Positions 9,942 through 20,079 are shown, counted from the stretch's first letter. The stretch is 64,000 nt of DNA from Symbiodinium natans (GCA_905221605.1 CAJNDS010000639.1:22501-86500); one strand, 5' to 3'. Numbers and translations: made by a program. Notes: generated by a model not told the origin, from the sequence alone.

Positions 9942-10052
9942 CCGAATTCTGCGAAGAGTCGGGCAGTTGAAGACTTGCGCTGCCTCTGCATCCAGCCACT
10001 CCTGCGAGACTTGCGATCCAGGATTAGCGATCCAGGATGTATCGGCGCTGTT
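9942..10052 (-). CDS. Exon candidate
   Basis: Frame NPGSQVSQEWLDAEAAQVFN then CPTLRRI between two arrays. Unrecognised. Confidence 0.4.
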
Positions 10053-10443
10053 GCAGGGTTTAGGGTTTAGGGTTTCGGGTAGCAGGGTAGTCTTGCATAG
10101 GTTCGGGGAGGTGGTTGGCATGAAGCACGTTTGCCGTGCGCGGGCCATTCTAGAGCAAAGATTCGCTCGGTTTCGGGGTTTAGGGTTTAGGGGGGTGTAG
10201 GGCTGCCGTCCACACCTATGTTCCCAACAAAGAATCACCATACCTGCCAGTCGGACTCCAGCGAGAGGGCCACTGGGGATTTTTTGAAACCGCACTGAAA
10301 GCCTCATTCCGGCTTAGGGTTTATAGGTTTTCGGTTTAGGGTCCTATGCTACCCTGCGCCCTTCTAAACCCTAAACCCTAAACCCTAAACCCTAAACCCT
10401 AAACCCTAAACCCTAAACCCTAAACCCTAAACCCTCAACCCTA

Positions 10444-10547
10444 CATTCAGCTCTGTCTCCTCGTCATGGCCACTCCGGACTTGCGACTCCTGGCCATCCG
10501 TTTCGGCTCTGATTCTGCCACCGCGCCTTCCAGCCTCGGCCTTAAGC
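10444..10547 (-). CDS. Exon candidate, highly charged
   Basis: Frame LKAEAGRRGGRIRAETDGQE then SQVRSGHDEETELNV. The plus strand is also open (MATPDLRLLAIRFG...), but neighbours favour minus. Confidence 0.4.
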
Positions 10548-10883
10548 TGGGTTTAGGGTTTAGGTTTAGGGTTTAGGGTTTAGGGTTTAGGGTTTAGGGT
10601 TTATCGTTCAGCAGCTCCGGATGGAGCAGTATTATGGTAGTGCTATATTTACGGCTCGGATATTACACCCACACACACCCAGAGAATCCCATAACATTAA
10701 AAATTAAGAAACCATAAAGTATCTTCTTACAAAAGTTCTACTCAACGAAGACTACGGCTACAGAACAAATTCGTTCTGAAAAATCCGCATAGCGTCACAC
10801 AAAGATGAGCATTACAAGAGAAAAAGAATGGCCGGAAACCCTCACAGGGGTGGGTGGGTGGGGATGGAGGGTGGTGGGTGCTC

Positions 10884-11118
10884 GCCCACGAATTTTTGTG
10901 CCTTACATTTTGGTGCCTTGCCCACGAACTTTTGTGCCTTGCCACCAATTTGTGTGCCAGAAAATTCGTGGGCAAAGGCACCAAAATTCGTGGGCAAAGG
11001 CACAAACATTCGTGGGGAAGCCAAAACCCGAAACGTGCCTTGCCCACGAATTGTTGTGCCTTGCCCACGAAGTTTTGTGCCTTGCCCAGGAGTTTTTTGT
11101 GCCTTGCCCACGAAACCC
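10884..11118 (+). repeat. Cluster of a 20-bp motif in direct and inverted orientation
   Basis: GCCCACGAATTTTTGTGCC and variants occur at about 10884, 10919, 10940, 11042, 11062, 11083 and 11106; the reverse complement at about 10964, 10982 and 11005. Could fold into a long hairpin. Confidence 0.9.
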
Positions 11119-11264
11119 ATGAGGGTTTATATATATATATATATAGTAAGAGAGGTTTAGGGTTTAGGGTTTAGGGTTTAGGGTTTAGGGTTTAGGGTTT
11201 AGGGTTTAGGGTTTAGGGTTTAGGGTTTGGGGTAACGTTTGCGGTGTATAGGGTTTAGGGGTTG

Positions 11265-11400
11265 AGGGTGTGTTCCTGACAAGTGACACAATTATGTTCC
11301 TGGGACGGATTGTGCAAGTCTTGAAAACGAACATCCGCGCGGCCAGAAACCTCCTGAGGCTGAGACCCCAGCGGCTGGTCGAACTGCACTGAGCGGGGCC
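11265..11400 (-). CDS. Exon candidate with CxxC
   Basis: Frame RSVQFDQPLGSQPQEVSGRA continuing DVRFQDLHNPSQEHNCVTCQ. The plus strand is also open with a stop (FLGRIVQVLKTNIRAARN). CVTC fits the cysteine-pair theme of this tract. Confidence 0.4.
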
Positions 11401-11514
11401 CATAGACTCCTTACGCTTGATTTGGGTTTTGGGTTTAGGGTTTTGGGTTTAGGGTTGAGGGTTTAGAGCTTAGGGTTGAGGGTTGAGGGTTTAGACCATA
11501 AGGGTGCAGTTCAG

Positions 11515-11625
11515 AAAGAAGAGAACATGCCGCTGCAGCACAAGGCTCTCGAACTCCCGCGGTCGGAAAAAGCGCCCCTGAATCTCACCGATAGTGAAGA
11601 CCTCGAGAAGGCGGCGCGAAAGAGA
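11515..11625 (-). CDS. Exon candidate
   Basis: Frame RRLLEVFTIGEIQGRFFRPR then EFESLVLQRHVLFFL. Strongly protein-like. No family recognised. Confidence 0.5.
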
Positions 11626-12279
11626 GCACGATTGAAACCTTGAAAAGGTCGCAACGCCACCACGACTCAAAAACCCTAAACCCTAAACCCTCAACCCTGA
11701 ACCCTGAACCCCGAACCCATCAGCTTCAGAGGTCTCCGATCGTCTGCTCAGCACCACCTTCTCTGCCCCCAGAAAACAACGCGAACCCAACACATTCTCT
11801 CTCTCTCTCTCTCTCTCGCACACACCCGGAATGATCCCTGAACCCTGGACCCTGAACCCTGAAAGCTGCATAAGAGGCGGATCCCGAAATCCTAAAGCGT
11901 AAACCCTAAACCCTTGCTCCAAGCCAAGGGGCGGTTCCGTAGCTGAAGTGGAGTCTCTGGGGAGGACATCCCGACCAATCGGCAGCAACATCATCCCGGA
12001 TGCATCTGACCCGCATACCTGGAGCACTGTGACTAGCGGGTTTAGGGTTTAGGGTTAGGGTTTAGGGTTTAGAGGGGTATGTAACCCAAGGTTTGCTCAA
12101 AATACTCCCCACTACTCCTTCAGGCCCCGCAAATTTTTTGGGTTGGCTACTTTAGAAGGGAACCCAGAACCCAACAAGAAAGGTTAAAGGGCTACCCAGC
12201 TCAGGGTCGGGATGCAATGCTCGATTTAGGTTTAGGGCTTCGGGGTTTAGGGTTAGGGTTTAGGGTTAAGCGATTTTCA

Positions 12280-12347
12280 GGCCTGACACGGGCACCAGCC
12301 CACCATGACGCTTATCCCACAGGTGCAGCTTTGTCATGCAAGCCTCG
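12280..12347 (-). CDS. Exon candidate
   Basis: After AATCAG/G the frame reads EACMTKLHLWDKRHGGLVPV, a typical AG/G acceptor. Unrecognised. Confidence 0.45.
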
Positions 12348-12469
12348 CCTGATTGGGAATTAGGCAGATGGGCCTCCTAGCCATAAACCCTAAACCCTAA
12401 ACCCTAAGCCCTAAGCCCTAAACCCTAAACCCTAACCCTTAACCCGAAACCCTCAACCCTAAACCCAGG

Positions 12470-12560
12470 CTTCCCCCCACCTCGCTGGAAGTCTTCTGTA
12501 CTCAAGGTCGCAGTGTCAGTGGCTTCGTCCTCGCAAAGCTCGACCTTCACCAAGTGGATT
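12470..12560 (-). CDS. Exon candidate, acidic
   Basis: Frame VKVELCEDEATDTATLSTED then FQRGGGKPG. Unrecognised; similar in style to the SH3-like segments at 14.5 and 19.7 kb. Confidence 0.45.
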
Positions 12561-13777
12561 CAAGGCCGGCACAGGCATAAGTACTGCTGCAATATCGCAA
12601 CTGGCCTTGGAGGACCCTCAACCCTAAATGTCCCCAAATCCCAAATCCCCCAAACCCCTAGGCCCTAAACCCCTAAACACCCCAAACCCTACACCCTGTA
12701 CAGACAAAAACTACTGCTGTGCCCCGTTGACTTCGTGCCTCTCCCATTTCAGCGTTCCAACCCGAGTGCGATGGAAAATCAATCACCAACGAACGGCCAT
12801 CGATCTCCTGAGACTGCCAAAACAGGAGACGCAAACATGCATCAGTGATGCCGCTCGTAACAACCTGGATTGAAACCCATCGCAGTAACCCATCGCATGC
12901 ACTAAGAAGCAAGTTTTCCGTAGGAGCGGCTGAGATCTCTCATCTTCTCTCTGGCGGTGCGCACAAGTCTGCACAGAAACCAGACGAGTGACCCTGACGC
13001 GGCCGCGCTCGCCCCGCTGCACGTGCCCCCAGCCATGTGTCGGGGAAGACACCGCGTCTCGAACCTCGAGTTTCAGTCCGCGGTTTGAGTATGCATTTTC
13101 TCAGGCCAGCAAGTCCAACAACAGCAGTTTCCTCAACTGGGAAACCCTAAGGCCCCCAAGAGCGCGAACATTCAAACCCTGCGTGGAGACTTTATCAAGA
13201 GTCTCATGCGAGTTGGTGGAGGAGGTTCCCACTACATCACTTGCACAGATATGGGGGTTTTCGAAAGGGGGGGGGGATGCCCTTTTTGGGCGTTTCTCTA
13301 TGTCTTTGGGGTATAAAGTATAAAGACTTGCATCTCCCTATTTGGCCGCATCTGCGCAGCGCCCTGCTTTCTCGCCTAAACCCTAGACCCTAGGCCCTAA
13401 ACCCAAACCCTGTTCTCGATGGCTGACCCCCCCCCGCCCCCGGCGCCGTCCTCATGTTTTCACATGTTGTTGACAGGAGCCCCAGTGCCACTCACCCCCC
13501 ATCTCAAAAACAAAAATGTGCGAACTCTACACCTTGCACCAAGACCTACATCCTTCTCTGCTTCGGCCACGCTGTGGGCGCGTACTCATCGGTGCATGAA
13601 AGGAGCTCTTACAACAGAGCCGACGGTAATGTGGGGCAAGACCCGCTGAAAATCCTGCCCTCGTCGGAGGCCGTTGTTTTGGTATCCTTTGCGCAGCTAT
13701 GCGCAACGGCTGGCAGGTGATGTGTTGGCTTGACTGACAGCTTGCAAACGAAAGGACGCACTGCCAACAAATCGACT

Positions 13778-13888
13778 ACCTTGGGGACGACATGAACCCT
13801 AAAAGGGTTGTGGTTCATATACCTTAATAGGAATTATGGTAGTATAGGGTATATGACTCCAATTTTCAGGTTCATTTCGTCCCCAAGG
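13778..13888 (+). mobile_element. MITE family F, copy 2
   Basis: Same length and sequence as copy 1 with only a few differences over about 110 bp, the highest similarity between any two elements here. Confidence 0.93.
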
Positions 13889-14465
13889 CAACTACACTAA
13901 GGCCGGGCGAGGGTCCATTATCCCATCGGATCTGTACCTCGTCATCATCCTGACAAGAGCATGGCCCTCGTGGCTCGACAGGTATCGCGTTGCTACTTCT
14001 GTGGGGCTGCGCCAGCTCTGTGCATTCGTCCGAGTGGCAGCGGCACTATACAGTATAGTGCCGAGAGTACCCGGTTGCACTCGTGCACCTCCGCAAAGGT
14101 GAGACTCGCAAATCAAGGCATGTCCTATACAATACCTGCTCAGTCTAAGCCTTGCGATATATTGCGGAGATTTGTCCCTGGCAGGCTGGTATAGCGCCGA
14201 ACAATCAAAACCATACCCAGTGACAAGACTCTCTGGCTATTTCCCAAAGGGCTACCCCTTTTCTACCCCCAAATAGAATAGAATCCACTTCAAGGCACCC
14301 CCCTACAAGGTTACACTATTTTGTCGAAATGGGCGTTTGCAAAAATAAGGGACCCCTTATATAACCCCCAAATAGTAGGACTCCCTCATAACAAGGACCC
14401 CAAATAAGGCACCCCCAATTTTGGAAACCCCCAACTGAAACCTGCACCCTAAACCCTAAGCCCTA

Positions 14466-14587
14466 ACTCAGTTTCACCCCGACTTTCACCCCGACCCGGC
14501 CTGACTCGCGGATCTCCCGCAATGCGCGAACCCGGTCACCAACTTGCAGATTGCCCTCTGGCTCATCCTTCGAAGGCTTGCAAAAAA
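14466..14587 (-). CDS. SH3-like segment exon
   Basis: Frame MIFCKPSKDEPEGNLQVGDR continuing VRALREIRESGRVGVKVGV. G-D-R-V-R-A-L followed by G-x-V-G-V-x-x-G suggests a small beta-barrel (SH3-like) module. Unassigned gene, minus strand. Confidence 0.6.
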
Positions 14588-14689
14588 TCATCTCTAAACC
14601 CTAAACCCTAAACCCTAAACCCTAAACCCTAAACCCTAAACCCTAAACCCTAAACCCCTAAACCCTATACACTCTCTTTGCCGCTTGCT

Positions 14690-14745
14690 GCAAGGCTTCT
14701 GGTGGACGAGTTGGCCTTCCGGCACAGGTCTGGCACAAGTCCTTG
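14690..14745 (-). CDS. Exon candidate with CxxC
   Basis: Frame KDLCQTCAGRPTRPPEALQQ then AAKRV. Cys pair (CQTC) consistent with zinc-finger fragments nearby. Confidence 0.5.
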
Positions 14746-14821
14746 GTTTAGGGTTTAGGGTTTAGGGTTTAGGGTTTAGGGTTTAGGGTTCGGGGTTTAG
14801 GGTTTAGGGTTTAGGGTTTAG

Positions 14822-14885
14822 GATGGCCATGAGCAGGTTTTCAGTGTCTCGGAGTTCTCGGAACGGATCAAGAATGAACTGCCTG
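14822..14885 (-). CDS. Exon candidate
   Basis: After AACAG/G or just upstream of it the frame reads QFILDPFRELRDTENLLMAI, amphipathic helix-like. Confidence 0.5.
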
Positions 14886-14989
14886 TTCATTACCCCCAAG
14901 CCCTGAGCCCTAAGCCCTAAGCCCTAAACGCGAAACCCTAAACCCTAAACCCTAAACCCTAAACCCTAAACCCTAACCCCTAAACCCTA

Positions 14990-15072
14990 AAGCAGAGGCC
15001 TCGAGCTGAATTTCAAGCAGGATTCGTAGTCACAGCTGGCGCAGCAGTAGAAACGTCGATGGTGTTCTATCT
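14990..15072 (-). CDS. ZZ/C1-like zinc-finger exon
   Basis: Frame IEHHRRFYCCASCDYESCLK then FSSRPL. YxCxxCDY(D/E)xC is the second half of ZZ or C1-like (DC1) fingers. Confidence 0.6.
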
Positions 15073-15144
15073 GCTCGCCTCAGCACTGCAATCTGGATAC
15101 TTATTTAGGGTTGGTTTAGGGTTTTTGTTTGTCCTCAAGCTGTA

Positions 15145-15230
15145 ACAACCCTACGAGCAGCGACTTTCATGGAGTCCGCTTCTTGCATCTGGACGCACTG
15201 CCCTTCGCATTCCGAGGCGGTGTACTTAGC
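15145..15230 (-). CDS. Exon candidate
   Basis: Frame KYTASECEGQCVQMQEADSM then KVAARRV, with two cysteines four apart. Confidence 0.45.
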
Positions 15231-15308
15231 TAGGGTTTAGGGTTTAGGGTTTAGGGTTTAGGGTGCAGGGTGCAGGGTTGAGGGTTTATTGGGATTTCGC
15301 TTCAGTCT

Positions 15309-15378
15309 AAGGCGGGCCGCCGCACCTTTTGCATGCGGTCGTCTCCTCACCATGGATGAGGACTTTCGGCTGGAAGTC
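15309..15378 (-). CDS. Exon candidate with CxxC
   Basis: After GCTAAG the frame reads HDFQPKVLIHGEETTACKRC then GGPP, a possible first half of the finger at 14990-15072. Confidence 0.5.
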
Positions 15379-15381
15379 ATG

Positions 15382-15530
15382 GTCTTAGCAGGCGCAAATC
15401 GATCCCTCTCCCCACTTCCTTGAAATCTGTGTCCGATTCTGTGCGGAAGCTGCTTTGCGAAGGGGCACATGCAAGCTGTGACACTGTGAACTTGCGGAGC
15501 AACCTCGAAAAGTCAGTCGGCAACAACAGG
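15382..15530 (-). CDS. Exon candidate
   Basis: Frame FLLLPTDFSRLLRKFTVSQL continuing ACAPSQSSFRTESDTDFKEV. The plus strand is also open for 96 codons; the minus strand fits its neighbours. Confidence 0.4.
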
Positions 15531-15699
15531 AAGCTGACATTAATTCAGGTGGCACCTTCTCGCTATCATGTCCGACGTGCAGAAACGCAAGTTTTGCCGA
15601 GGTCTTGGGTCCGCCGGTGTTGGAAGACCAGTCAGTGCTCCCCTCATCCACTTTTCCATGGTCAAACCCGAGAAACACTAAATTTTACAAACTCGATTC

Positions 15700-15890
15700 G
15701 AAGGATGTGAGCCCCTTTATGGAAAGTACAGGAGTGCTTCGATGATCAACAAAGAAGTGCCGCTGCGTGTCATGGTTGATGGCACAAGATTCGCAGACAG
15801 GACGCTGCGCGGACATTGCAGGTACTCCAGAAGTCCGAACACCCATGACACCCTGCGCGACGAGCCATCGTCGAGGTGGAACCGCATGTC
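15700..15890 (-). CDS. Exon-bearing island
   Basis: Two minus frames are open: one with CESCAINHDTQRHFFVDH, one with RFHLDDGSSRRVSWVFGLLE then YLQCPRSVLSANLV. At least one is likely exonic; I cannot choose. Confidence 0.35.
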
Positions 15891-15977
15891 CTAGGCCGAT
15901 ACGTATGCTTGCAAGAACTGAGTAGATTTGCCTGCAATGCGGGATGCCTGCCGCAAGACAGAGAGAAATGCAACTTA

Positions 15978-16083
15978 TGTCAGGCATGTGTCGCAGTGAT
16001 CCGCTTCGATGTTCTCAATTTCCCCGACGGCACCGAGGACGGATGTCATGCTGTCAACCCAGCCCGCTACACCTTCCATCGGT
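15978..16083 (-). CDS. Exon candidate ending in HCDTC
   Basis: Frame AGWVDSMTSVLGAVGEIENI then EADHCDTCLT: the HCD-x-C start of a ZZ/C1-like finger. Next minus-strand island reads PVCESCAINHDTQRHFF. Confidence 0.5.
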
Positions 16084-16103
16084 GGGAACTTAAGAGCATG
16101 GGA

Positions 16104-16198
16104 ACCCTAAACCCTAAACCCTAAACCCTAAACCCTAAACCCTAAACCCTAAACCCTAAACCCTAAACCCTAAACCCTAAACCCTAAACCCTAAACCC
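16104..16198 (+). repeat. CCCTAAA array
   Basis: About thirteen perfect units. Confidence 0.97.
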
Positions 16199-16266
16199 CA
16201 ACAAGAAAGCACCTAACGGCCGTTCAAGCTTGAGCTTGGACTGCAAACGTGTGGTGAGTCCCCTTT

Positions 16267-16380
16267 AGGATGTTCCCCCTTATACTAACAGTCCTTCATC
16301 GGGTGTAGGGTTTAGGGCTTGGGGATCACACCCCCGACTATAATGCCAATTAAGGACTGTTAATACAAGGTGGAACATCT
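16267..16380 (+). mobile_element. MITE family A
   Basis: GGATGTTCCCCCTTATACTA ... TAAGGACTGTTAATACAAGG ... GAACATC. A short heptamer-like piece (TGTAGGGTTTAGGGC) sits in the middle. Confidence 0.9.
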
Positions 16381-16508
16381 CAAAGTCCCCCCTGTCTGAT
16401 GAATCCTCTTCAAGTCACGCAAGTCCCTGCGCCTCGACAGAGTCTGCGTGCCTCGTGAACCGGCAAGCTGCGAACCTTGACGTGCTGGCCCACGAAGAGG
16501 GCTGCCTC

Positions 16509-16640
16509 TACAAGCAAAAACACTCGGAAGCTAAGGCTTCGAAATCTCTCGAGACCTGCAACTCACATCCCTGCCAAGTGCCTTCTTGGACGCGCACGAC
16601 TCGCACCTGGGCGTTTTTGTACTGGGTTCGTTGCAACTCG
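16509..16640 (-). CDS. SH3-like segment exon
   Basis: Frame NELQRTQYKNAQVRVVRVQE continuing GTWQGCELQVSRDFEALASE. Resembles the VxVxxx...G..V modules at 14.5 and 19.7 kb. Plus-strand frames here are also open and were judged shadows. Confidence 0.5.
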
Positions 16641-16862
16641 TTTTGGTTGACCAGAAACTACTGCAGATCGAAATGGGCAAAAGCTGCCCCTCTACTCGAC
16701 TGGCGTCTTGAATGGTCGGCCCCTGGAACGATTCAATAGCCGTCCCCCTCCGCCCCGGCTGTTCAGTACTAGTACTTCTAGGTGGCGGAGTTTAGCTGGG
16801 CTCCAGTCATGCCTGGGCCGAAATATCCGAGCAACTTGTCCAACCCTAAACCCTAAACCCTA

Positions 16863-16985
16863 AACCCTAAAGTCTTGAGTTCTTGGGCATTGGGGAGTGC
16901 GACATTGTCAGCCCAGCAGTCTCTGCCATCACGGCAGCACAGGGCTGTGCTGTGGCGCCCAAAGGAACACACCCCGGATGAGCAT
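16863..16985 (-). CDS. Exon candidate with in-frame stop
   Basis: Frame WSEHAHPGCVPLGATAQPCA continuing AVMAETAGLTMSHSPMPKNS and stopping at the TAG of a TTTAGGG unit. Could be a terminal exon, or an exon whose donor lies earlier. Confidence 0.4.
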
Positions 16986-17003
16986 GCTCAGACCATCACA
17001 CAT

Positions 17004-17110
17004 GGGGGGGGGGTTATGAAAATAGGGGGACCCCGAAAACAGACCCCAAATAGTAGGATTCCCTAATAAACAGGACCCCACTAAGGCACCCCTTATTTTC
17101 TGAAACCCCC
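17004..17110 (+). mobile_element. MITE family G
   Basis: GGGGGTTATGAAAATAGGGG ... CTTATTTTCTGAAACCCCCA, centre CAAATAGTAGGATTCCCTAA. Confidence 0.9.
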
Positions 17111-17119
17111 ATATCGCAG

Positions 17120-17300
17120 CACAGTGCTCTGGAGCAGATGTGACTGGGTATGGCACAGGTCAAAGTCGCAGGCTGGGCAGCGCCACGCAACCAAGGGCTC
17201 CTCGTCGAAGTCGCGCTGGCAGGCGTCGCAGACGTGTCCTGGGGGTATCACGTGGGTCTTGATGATCTTGCGGCCACCTTTGCTGTCAGTTGAGGCTGCA
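17120..17300 (-). CDS. ZZ/C1-like zinc-finger exon
   Basis: Frame GRKIIKTHVIPPGHVCDACQ continuing RDFDEEPLVAWRCPACDFDL then C. H-x-CD-x-C ... W-x-C-x2-C-DFDLC is a complete ZZ/DC1-type zinc-binding core. Confidence 0.7.
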
Positions 17301-17499
17301 AATGCAGATGCACCACTTGGCACGCATGTAGGAGCACTACGGCCCCGGGATATCCTGATCACAGGCCAAGATACATCGGCAGTCCAGCGGCTTCAGCATC
17401 GCCACGGGCCATGTCCAAGCCCGGCCCTCATGTGGCACCACCCTTACACGTCTGTCCGGAAACCCAGCATGCCTTGGCTAGGGCAGCAATTGTCACCCC

Positions 17500-17660
17500 G
17501 GACGGCTCTCGCAACCTTCGCCAGACCAACACACCAGGGAAACGCTTCGAGACCTTGCGCCTCTCTCTGAATTGCCACAGCTCTTACAGGCTTGATCTGC
17601 ATCGGGCCACAACTGTTCGCAAGCTGCACTTTGCAATCTCCCTGTGCAGTCGGCCATGCC
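17500..17660 (-). CDS. Cys-rich exon candidate
   Basis: Frame ADCTGRLQSAACEQLWPDAD continuing QACKSCGNSERGARSRSVSL then VCWSGEGCE. Two other minus frames partly open. Confidence 0.5.
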
Positions 17661-17754
17661 AGCCTCCAAACCTTGAAAGCCCGAAATCCCTCGCTACTAA
17701 ACCCAAACATGAGTTTAGGGTTTAGGGTTTAGGGTTTAGGGTTTAGGGTTTAGG

Positions 17755-17875
17755 GTAATGCAGCTCTTCTTGAGGGAAGCTGCTCCACCGTGCCGCCCGA
17801 TCCGAGACATGCAGCCATTCGAGGGTTCCAATGCCTCATGGTCTGTTTCGATAGCCTTGACCCGTATAAGCCCAA
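17755..17875 (-). CDS. Exon candidate
   Basis: Frame LIRVKAIETDHEALEPSNGC then MSRIGRHGGAASLKKS, adjacent to a TTTAGGG array. Unrecognised. Confidence 0.5.
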
Positions 17876-18047
17876 AACACCAAACCCGAAACCTTAAACC
17901 CTAAACCCAAAACCCTAAATGATTTCTCTGAACTCTGGTCAGTTTTGGGGTCCTGACCATAAGGCGGCCCCAGGTGCTATTTCGGGTACCCAAAAAGGGA
18001 CCACAATTTGGAGAACTGCCCATATGTCAAGGAAGGACGCACGCCAC

Positions 18048-18085
18048 ACGCAACCCCCCCACCCCCCCCCCCCCCCCCCCACCCC

Positions 18086-18116
<31 letters not shown>

Positions 18117-18291
18117 ACCCCACCCCACCACCCCCACCCCCCCCCCCCCCACCCCCCCCCCCCCCCCCCCCCCCCCACCCCACCCCCCCCCCCCCCCCCC
18201 CACCCCCCCCCCCCACTCCACTTGCCCACCCCCCCCCCCCCCCCCCCCCCACCCCCCCACCCCCCCCCGCCCCCACCAGCCCCCACCCCAC
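18048..18291 (+). repeat. C-rich tract of about 240 bp
   Basis: Almost only C with isolated A/T on the plus strand. Polyproline and polyglycine frames here are artefacts. Strong candidate for G-quadruplex on the minus (transcript) strand. Confidence 0.95.
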
Positions 18292-18539
18292 CCGACCACC
18301 AACCGCTCGACTACGTCTTAATGTCGGCCCCTCCAGGAGCTGCATTGGGCAGGCCCAGGGGGGTTTGCGTAGCGTGAAGAAAATATTGAGGCTTCTTGCT
18401 GCGAATCTCTTTTATACCTTGAATAATATAGGATCGCCTTAGGGACCCCCAAAAAGGGTACCCCTATTTTTCGGAAACCCCCCATCTAAACCCTAAACCC
18501 GAAACCCTAAACCCTAAACCCTAACCTAAACCGCGGGAA

Positions 18540-18630
18540 GGGCTGAGTTAGGACAGTGCGAATGCAAGGGTCTTGCAGGGGAGAACAGCGTCGGCTGCGG
18601 TCGTTCCACAGTCTGCTGATGGGTTTAAGG
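18540..18630 (-). CDS. Exon candidate
   Basis: Frame HQQTVERPQPTLFSPARPLH then SHCPNSALPA. Unrecognised. Confidence 0.4.
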
Positions 18631-18644
18631 CTTAGGGCTTGGGA

Positions 18645-18752
18645 CGTCTTTCTTGCAAAAAAGGCTCGTTCCGGCAGCGTCGAAGAGCCGTGCGACCTGC
18701 ATGCGACTGTGCAAGTCGCAGCCGCAGCGTGGACACAGGGTGCTTGTCCCAT
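18645..18752 (-). CDS. Zinc-finger-like exon
   Basis: Frame GTSTLCPRCGCDLHSRMQVA continuing RLFDAAGTSLFCKKDV: CPxCG...C pattern. Confidence 0.55.
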
Positions 18753-18790
18753 GAAAAACCGAATACGCAATATGTAGAGGCCTTAATATT

Positions 18791-18912
18791 TAGAACAGGG
18801 TACTAGGGGGCTATTGTAGAAAAAAAGAATACTTAGAACAGGGTGTTAGGGGGCTATTGTAGAAAAAAAGCATATTCAGAACAGGGTATTAGGGGGCTAT
18901 TGTAGTATAAAA
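18791..18912 (+). repeat. 43-bp tandem repeat, three copies
   Basis: TAGAACAGGGTACTAGGGGG + CTATTGTAGAAAAAAAG repeated at 18791, 18834 and 18877. Single related copies at about 3003, 20370 and 43990. Confidence 0.92.
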
Positions 18913-19207
18913 AAAGAAAAGCCAGAAGTGAATACACGTAGTAATTCTTCCGACACCTATATTCGCATGTTACTAGCATCTTGGTCTATCCGACCATAGA
19001 TCAGATCCCACGACAAAAGAGCCTCGCAATGGCTTGATATCGACAAGACTTTTTTCAAGTTGATTTCACGCGAGCCCAATGGTCCATTTTTAATTCTACG
19101 AAAAGAACCTCCAAGACCCCAAACCCTAAACCAACAAGGCCCCTAAACCCTAAACCCTAAACCCTAAACCCCAAACCCCAAACCCCAAACCCTAAACCCT
19201 AAACCCT

Positions 19208-19331
19208 TTCTTAGGCAAATTTGACAGGCCCTGGGTCCCCAACTTGATGTTTTGCCCCCGAACCCTTGTAGGCACAACGTATCCACACTCTCCAAATTTA
19301 ATGCCGCAGCGCCGGCAAGGCTCCCCCCACC
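19208..19331 (-). CDS. Zinc-finger-like exon
   Basis: Frame EPCRRCGIKFGECGYVVPTR continuing VRGQNIKLGTQGLSNLPKK. CRRCG is a typical first zinc ligand pair. Confidence 0.55.
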
Positions 19332-19371
19332 CTAAACCCTAAACCCTAAACCCTAAACCCTAAACCCAGGT

Positions 19372-19460
19372 CTAAACTGGCCTAGGTCGAAAGGAGGAAC
19401 CCTGTAAGAGCCTACGGCGATGCCCCGGGGCCTTATGTGCCCGCATATGATCCCTCGCAG
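19372..19460 (-). CDS. Exon candidate
   Basis: Frame EGIICGHIRPRGIAVGSYRV then PPFDLGQF. Unrecognised. Confidence 0.45.
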
Positions 19461-19462
19461 GG

Positions 19463-19678
19463 GGTAGGGTTTAGGGTTTAGGGTTTAGGGTTTAGGGTTT
19501 AGGGTTTAGGGTTTAGGGTTTAGGGTTTAGGGTTTAGGGTTTAGGGTTTAGGGTTTAGTGTTTAGGGTTTAGGGTTTAGGGTTTAGGGTTTAGGGTTTAG
19601 GGTTTAGGGTTTAGGGTTTAGGGTTTAGGGTTTAGGGTTTAGGGTTTAGGGTTTAGGGTTTAGGGTTTAGGGTTTAGG
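19463..19678 (+). repeat. Longest TTTAGGG array of the window
   Basis: About thirty units with a single visible variant (TTTAGTG near 19556). Its purity suggests recent addition or active homogenisation. Confidence 0.97.
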
Positions 19679-19694
19679 TAAGGGGATATAAGGT

Positions 19695-19850
19695 ACCCTG
19701 AGTCCGACCTCTTGGTGGTCACAATCACGGATCTTCACCAACTGTCCTTCTTCCAAGTGGGTTGTAGCGCGGGCCTCCCGAGCATTGAGAACCGCTACTG
19801 GGTGTGTTTGGGTGTGCATCAATCTGGGGAACGAACAGCTGGGTTTAAAG
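19695..19850 (-). CDS. SH3-like segment exon
   Basis: Frame SFPRLMHTQTHPVAVLNARE continuing ARATTHLEEGQLVKIRDCDH then QEVGLRV. EEGQLVKI...GLRV resembles the other SH3-like modules of this tract. Confidence 0.6.
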
Positions 19851-19931
19851 GTTTAGGGTTTAGGGTTCAGGGTTTAGGGTCTATAGAGTTCAGAGTTTAG
19901 GGAGACTTTGTGCGCTTGTTCTTGTCGTACC

Positions 19932-19974
19932 TTCCGAATTACACGTGAATGTGACTGGAACTTGCCATCCATGG
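19932..19974 (-). CDS. Exon candidate beginning MDGKFQSHSRVIRK
   Basis: ATG at 19974 (CCATGG context) opens 14 codons ending at a good donor AAG/GTACGAC. Either a start exon or an internal exon continuing from 20275. Confidence 0.45.
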
Positions 19975-20079
19975 TTTAGGGTTTAGGGTTTAGGGTTTAG
20001 GGTTTAGGGTTTAGAGACTACGGACACCACTCTGACTGCCTAAACAAACAGCGACAAAGAAACAAAAATGCCGAATGTG

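Noticed and set aside
13454-13720. Plus-strand exon with YILLCFGHAVGAYSSVH
   Set aside because: Frame and possible splice sites are attractive, but no family match and opposite direction to all neighbours; not strong enough to call.
16455-16739. Plus-strand Cys-rich protein (ETCNSHPCQV, thrombospondin-like)
   Set aside because: The minus strand over the same bases gives a better exon with SH3-like spacing that fits its neighbours.
17124-17570. 148-codon plus-strand ORF
   Set aside because: It is the shadow of the ZZ/C1-like and Cys-rich minus-strand exons.
17919-18442. Polyproline/polyglycine proteins of 91-152 codons
   Set aside because: They are six-frame readings of a C homopolymer-like tract.
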